Part shown: positions 60,118-64,000 of the stretch, piece by piece
How positions within the stretch are numbered: position 1 is the stretch's first letter
How the letters are laid out: each line of letters opens with the position of its first letter
Origin: Calvatia gigantea
Lineage: Eukaryota > Basidiomycota > Agaricomycetes > Agaricales > Lycoperdaceae
Length of the DNA: 64,000 nt
NCBI GenBank assembly: GCA_025093985.1
Contig: JACAAK010000004.1
Location: forward strand, 3,224,001-3,288,000
Reading direction: 5' to 3'
Notes under the pieces: generated by a model
What the model saw: the letters and a program-made list of their open reading frames with translations, nothing else
Databases searched by the model: none
What the model was told of the DNA's origin: nothing
Position numbers and translations under genes: made by a program

Positions 60118-61145
60118 CGTCCGTTGCCACTGACAATGTAAATTCAGCTCTGGCACCATCATCAATAACAGCTTGAACTGAGACCTGGAGTTAAGATAGA
60201 TGTCATCCTTGGAAAGGCTTGTCAACAGTCTGAGGCGTAGTTTTCCAGGTTCGGTGTCGAGACCATCCAATGCAGCGGATTCGGATTCGGAGAGTGATAT
60301 AGGTGGGCCCTATAGTGGGGAAGGGAGGCACAGAAGACGCAGTCTGACAAATATACCTAGAAGTTCGGACGACGTCCATTTCAGCATGGATGACAAAGAG
60401 GGGGTGATACTCATTGGGAGGGTGGAAGTGAGCAAGCGGGATGGAAATGATTCTGGGGACAATGAAGAATATGATGGCGTTTACCAAGAAGAGGTCGACG
60501 AAGAGGTGGATATTGATGAGGATGTACCTGTTGGAATCCATGATGTCACATGATCAAACTCCTCCCTGTTGCCTCGCCTACTACACATGCTATCATAGAT
60601 ATATACCCTACCCCCCCCCACCTAGTTTACCTCGCTCGTTTGTACCCCTCCATAGTGCCGAATACCACCCGTCCTCATAGCCCCCGTCATTATCTCTTCA
60701 GTACCGGCCGCTACAGAGATGAAGGAGATACCTGTAAGCCTGCAGTGACGACTGCTAGGCTTCACCAGATACAATATGTGACTTACGTTCCCTCGGAAAT
60801 GAACAGACTCGAAGTCACGATTTTGGTTGTATGAGGAATACACGCGTGTAGAGAGATAATAGCAGCTCAAGAGGGGGAAAGAGAAGAGAGAGATCCCGAG
60901 AAGGGAGGTGTCCGTTTATATGCTTCTTCGAGTGAGGTCTGTGCGTTTTTTATTGTTAGTTCGTTATCACGGGGTCAGTCCGATCGTTGATCCGTTAGTC
61001 GTAAACATGTATACATGTTTACAATACCCTTCCCATGAACAAGCAGCCGATGTCGAGTCTGTTCCGGACTCCCAAGCATTTTTTGTTAGTTTCATCTAAG
61101 GACATGCATGGTGAACTCCGTATTTTGGGCAATTTTGTAATGGCA
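60118..61145 (+). pseudogene. Duplicated fragment of the 3' end of PAH1, with an insertion
   Basis: From about 60118 the sequence follows PAH1 from position 56290 onward. It carries in-frame stops (tga then tag) before the open part MSSLERLVNSLRRSFPGSVS, ADSDSESDIGGPYSGEGRHR and VDEEVDIDEDV. These match MSSFERFVNGLRRSVSPSSA, ADSDSESDFDGPHGGEWRHR and VDEDMDIDEDV of PAH1. Similarity breaks after gatgaggatgta (about 60529). It resumes near 61035 with the PAH1 3' flank (gttccggac ... actccgtattttgggcaatt), ending about 61145. About 0.5 kb in between is foreign to PAH1. No promoter or phosphatase domain is present, so this is a relic. Confidence 0.8.
61002..61023. repeat. Perfect 22-bp palindrome
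   Basis: The half-site gtaaacatgta is followed directly by its exact reverse complement. Each arm contains the forkhead-type core gtaaaca. It lies in the segment inserted into the PAH1 fragment. Binding by a forkhead factor is only an idea. Confidence 0.6.
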
Positions 61146-61865
61146 CATCCAGTAGGGAGCGGTTAATTGCGCTTATTCCCATAAATGTATGGTGCCGCTG
61201 GAAGGCTGTCATAACAATCTTACGCGATATTTGGTTAATCAAGCATACAATTTATTTTTGGGAGTTCTGGGCTATGCTGGTAGTTTGAGCCCAAAAAAGG
61301 GTGAAGGAGAGGGGAACATCCGTAGATCTCTACGTTGTTGGTAGGAGCTAGGCTCATATTGTTAGCATGGAAATTTTGAGGTCAGCTAATAATGATAGTC
61401 AGTGCATAACTAGTCAAAAAGATATATCCTTGTGGCCACTGGTGGGTGGGAATAATCCCAAGTGGCCATCAAAAATTATATGGGTGTGTGTTTTTGTGTC
61501 GCATTCTTGTGGCTCTTTCTTGTGGCTGAAGTGGTGAAGCACCGAACATACCCCAAGTAAAACATGAGAAGAAGCTTCATCTTGCTTGGCAGAGTTGGAA
61601 TCATTTTTTTAACACCCTTATGTCCACAGCACTGGGTAACAACATTTCCCTGGTCAGGCAGGCCTGGTACAGTCATGGTTCAACGTTCATGGGACAATCA
61701 CGGCGGTGGGAAGGTGAAGTGAAGTGAAGTGAAGTGAGCCTTCAGAAGCATGCTCCAGTGTTTTCGTGGTAAAATAAGTTGATATTATAATGGTACTACT
61801 CCAGTGGTATACATGTAGCTAGTTTAAATAAGAGTTATGAAGAAGAAACTGGTATAATCTGGAAA
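61146..61865. other. Intergenic with a short tandem repeat
   Basis: About 0.7 kb with no gene. A pentanucleotide tandem array (gtgaa, about 5 units) lies near 61713-61737. Confidence 0.55.
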
Positions 61866-62195
61866 TTGTTGAATCTCACTCCATACCACTACGTTGGTTC
61901 AGTCTATTTATAGCTGAAACGGGGTTCGAGTATTTCACCTTCAGAGGGTCGATAATAATGGACCATCACAGACTACGTATGCAGTAGTTGTACTGCCCTT
62001 CTGGTAGTCGGTTATACCCTCCGCATGGAATCTTCTAGTACATGCGTCGTACACAGTATGCTCCAATTATGCTACTGGTAGTTAGACCTCACCCATATAA
62101 GGGTTTAGAGTGCACAGACCAGGGATATTAGTATATATACCCTATGTAGCATTGTAGTATGTATGCCTTTTGGCTACACCCTTTGGCGTAAGACA
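61866..62195 (-). mobile_element. Partial LTR-like repeat, antisense copy 1
   Basis: This segment is the reverse complement of 62415-62743 with scattered differences, starting ttgttgaatctcactcc and ending ggcgtaagaca. It represents one half of the 0.54-kb repeat. Four bases (ctat) separate it from the next partial copy. Confidence 0.6.
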
Positions 62196-62199
62196 CTAT

Positions 62200-62414
62200 T
62201 GTTGAGAGAACGAGTAGACATCCCAATATAAGTTCACACTACCTAAGCGTGTAGGCGTCAGCGGTGGAGGGTAGTCGTATTCATCCGGGAGACGGTCCAG
62301 TAGGAGAGGCGCATGGTAGCGGACATAGTCCTGCTTATACCATCGTACTCAGAGAGTCTTGAGGAGAGGGGAAGCGATGCTTAGAGAAGCTAGCGTAGAG
62401 GAAGGAAGACATAG
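62200..62414 (-). mobile_element. Partial LTR-like repeat, antisense copy 2
   Basis: This segment is the reverse complement of 62744-62958, the other half of the repeat, running from tgttgagagaacgag to gaagacatag. It ends exactly where the complete inverted copy begins at 62415. Confidence 0.6.
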
Positions 62415-62958
62415 TGTCTTACGCCAAGAGGCGTATCCAAAGGGATTACATACTATAATGCTACATAGGGTATATATACTAATATCCCTGGTCTGTGCAC
62501 TCTAAACCCTTATACGGGTGAGGTCTAACTACCAGTAGCATAATGTGAGCATACTGTGCACGTCCGCATGTACTAGAAGGTTCCATGCGTAGTATCTACC
62601 TGCTACTTACAGTGCGGTATCCTACGTGCGTAGTTCATAATAGTGTCCGTTATTATCGACCCTCTGAAGGTGAAATACTCGAACTCCGTTTCAGCTATAA
62701 ATAGACTGAACCAACGTAGTGGTACGGAGCGAGATTCAACAACTATGTCTTTTCTACTTCTACGCTAGCTTCTTTAAGCATTGCTTCCCCTCTCCTCAAG
62801 ACTCTCTGAGTACGCTGGTATAAGCAGGACTATGTCCGCTACTACACACCTCTCCTACTGGACTGTCTCCCGGATGAATATGACTACCCTCCACCGCTGA
62901 CGCCTACATGCTTAGGTAGTGTGAACTTATATTGGGATGTCTACTCGTTCTCTCAACA
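62415..62958 (+). mobile_element. Complete LTR-like repeat (about 544 bp), solo or 5' LTR
   Basis: The element begins TGTCTTACG and ends CTCAACA, thus TG...CA as in retrotransposon LTRs. It is followed at once by ggttatgggcccc, which resembles a tRNA-primer site of Copia-type elements. A Copia assignment is inferred from that alone; no gag or pol coding was recognised downstream. The arms pair with the antisense partial copies at 61866-62414, giving a long inverted repeat. Confidence 0.55.
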
Positions 62959-64000
62959 GGTTATGGGCCCCGACCGCCGCTCACTCGGACCGCGTTAACA
63001 ACGCTGGTAAAGTTTGAGGAGGCTACAGTCGCTTTCAACCTGGGAGACAGTGGTACCTTTGGTCCACTTGATACCCTGTCTGACCCATGTTGTGAATGCA
63101 TGCACTACGCACAGCAGTCCTACATGATGCTGACACATTGTTACCCGTTCTTGGTTTTTGATCTGGCAAACCGTCATCTTCGGTCTGGTTCGACCGCTTT
63201 AGGTCCGCTTCCCATTCTGGGTTGCAGCAGAACTGTTCCGCTCTGGTTGCTCCACCTCTGTTCTGGTATTCTCTCTCTGATCGACGACGACACTTTGAGC
63301 TTTCTGGGATTCTCTTCAGATCCGCCTCAGTAATTTACTATATGATGTATCATTTACGCTGAGCATTACGCTCCACTTTGCTGGTCAATTAGCTGGTCTT
63401 AGTGACCACAATAAATACTGCAGTGTCAGGCAAATTATAAGCCTTGTGTTCTTGTGTTTCAAGTCGATTGGGCAAGTCCCACCTTGAGTTTAACAACACA
63501 CCACGAGCATATACCTGAGCTATTTGACCCACTTAAGCTGGCAGCTTTAAGCCGCTAAGGCCCGCTTAATCAAATAAAGCTGGGATATAGAAAATATCTT
63601 TGAGAAGTCCGCCGTTCGTTCCTTCGCTTCAACGCTTTACCCCTTCCACGTCTATTCGACTACCACTTTACTCTTTCTACGGATAGCTCATGCACTTTAA
63701 GCGCTTTATGCCAAGCTAAGGCAGTTGGCTGCCGCATTTGCAGCATTTGCAAAAATATCCAAAGAAGATAGCAAGGAGAAGAACGCTAATTGCGTCCTTG
63801 CAGCTGGGAAATAAGGGGAGAAGGATAATGAGCTGGTAATACCGCCATTATGTCGTTTCAGGAAATACTTCAGAATATAGCTTAAATATGCCGCTGGCTC
63901 GAGCGACTGCCGCCATATACTATTTCTCTTATAGAGGAGCTGCGTCGCTTTATATCGTGCCCTGCTTCTAGCATCAACGTTCCTTCACTTGTGTTAAGCG
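62959..64000. other. No gene recognised; possible transposon sequence to the window end
   Basis: A 133-codon open frame (62932-63333) starts inside the LTR-like repeat and matches nothing I know. From about 63418 the sequence cagtgtcaggcaaattataa looks like a DNA-transposon terminus, and the following 0.6 kb has repeat-like composition, but its other end lies outside the window. Confidence 0.35.

Noticed and set aside
62932..63333. Open frame after the LTR-like repeat as a gag gene
   Set aside because: No zinc knuckle, no gag-like motif, and it starts inside the repeat; kept as unassigned.
1..64000. CRISPR array, bacterial operon or phage features
   Set aside because: The spliceosomal introns show a eukaryotic nuclear genome; no regularly spaced repeats seen.
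1..64000. Secondary-metabolite cluster
   Set aside because: The proteases, hydrolase and dehydrogenase are scattered among housekeeping genes, and no polyketide synthase, peptide synthetase, terpene cyclase or P450 was found.

Overview
The window is nuclear DNA of a filamentous basidiomycete, most likely an Agaricomycete. The evidence is high density of short GT-AG introns (mostly 45-60 nt, up to 14 per gene), compact genes on both strands, and gene families typical of that group: S53 and S28 secreted peptidases, several multi-pass membrane proteins of unknown role, and paired-finger C2H2 proteins. Gene models were built by hand from splice sites and reading frames. Exon positions are given where the summed exons keep one open frame.

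Left part (1-35.9 kb) is gene-rich: a 15-exon sedolisin; a Barentsz/CASC3-like exon-junction protein (minus); an epoxide-hydrolase-type alpha/beta hydrolase; a THO subunit (THOC3/TEX1) WD40 protein; a large membrane protein with about seven helices and a long disordered tail (minus); an S28 serine peptidase; dynein light intermediate chain; an unrecognised protein; a TLS1/C9orf78 splicing-associated protein; two zinc-finger proteins on the minus strand with an unrecognised small gene between them; TIP41; TAF12 (minus); RRS1; TFIIB (minus); an unrecognised disordered protein (minus); and a secreted or membrane protein. Much of this encodes the RNA synthesis and processing machinery, but I see no sign of co-regulation beyond a few short divergent promoters.

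Middle part (36-47 kb): a 1.3-kb hAT-type DNA element with inverted ends and an 8-bp target duplication, a third paired-finger protein, RRN3 (Pol I initiation factor, minus) and the complex I LYR subunit NDUFB9.

Right part (47-64 kb) is more disturbed: a multi-pass membrane protein and a decayed paralogue of it, a long gene-poor stretch, the complete phosphatidate phosphatase PAH1/lipin gene, a zinc-type alcohol dehydrogenase-like gene with an in-frame stop, a fused pair of pseudogene fragments derived from that dehydrogenase and from the 3' end of PAH1, and a head-to-head nest of about 0.54-kb LTR-like repeats.

The main oddities are the chimeric duplication, the transposon remnants, two GC-AG introns, exons of 9, 10 and 16 nt, and three genes whose frame closes only with an unusually short intron or a one-base change.
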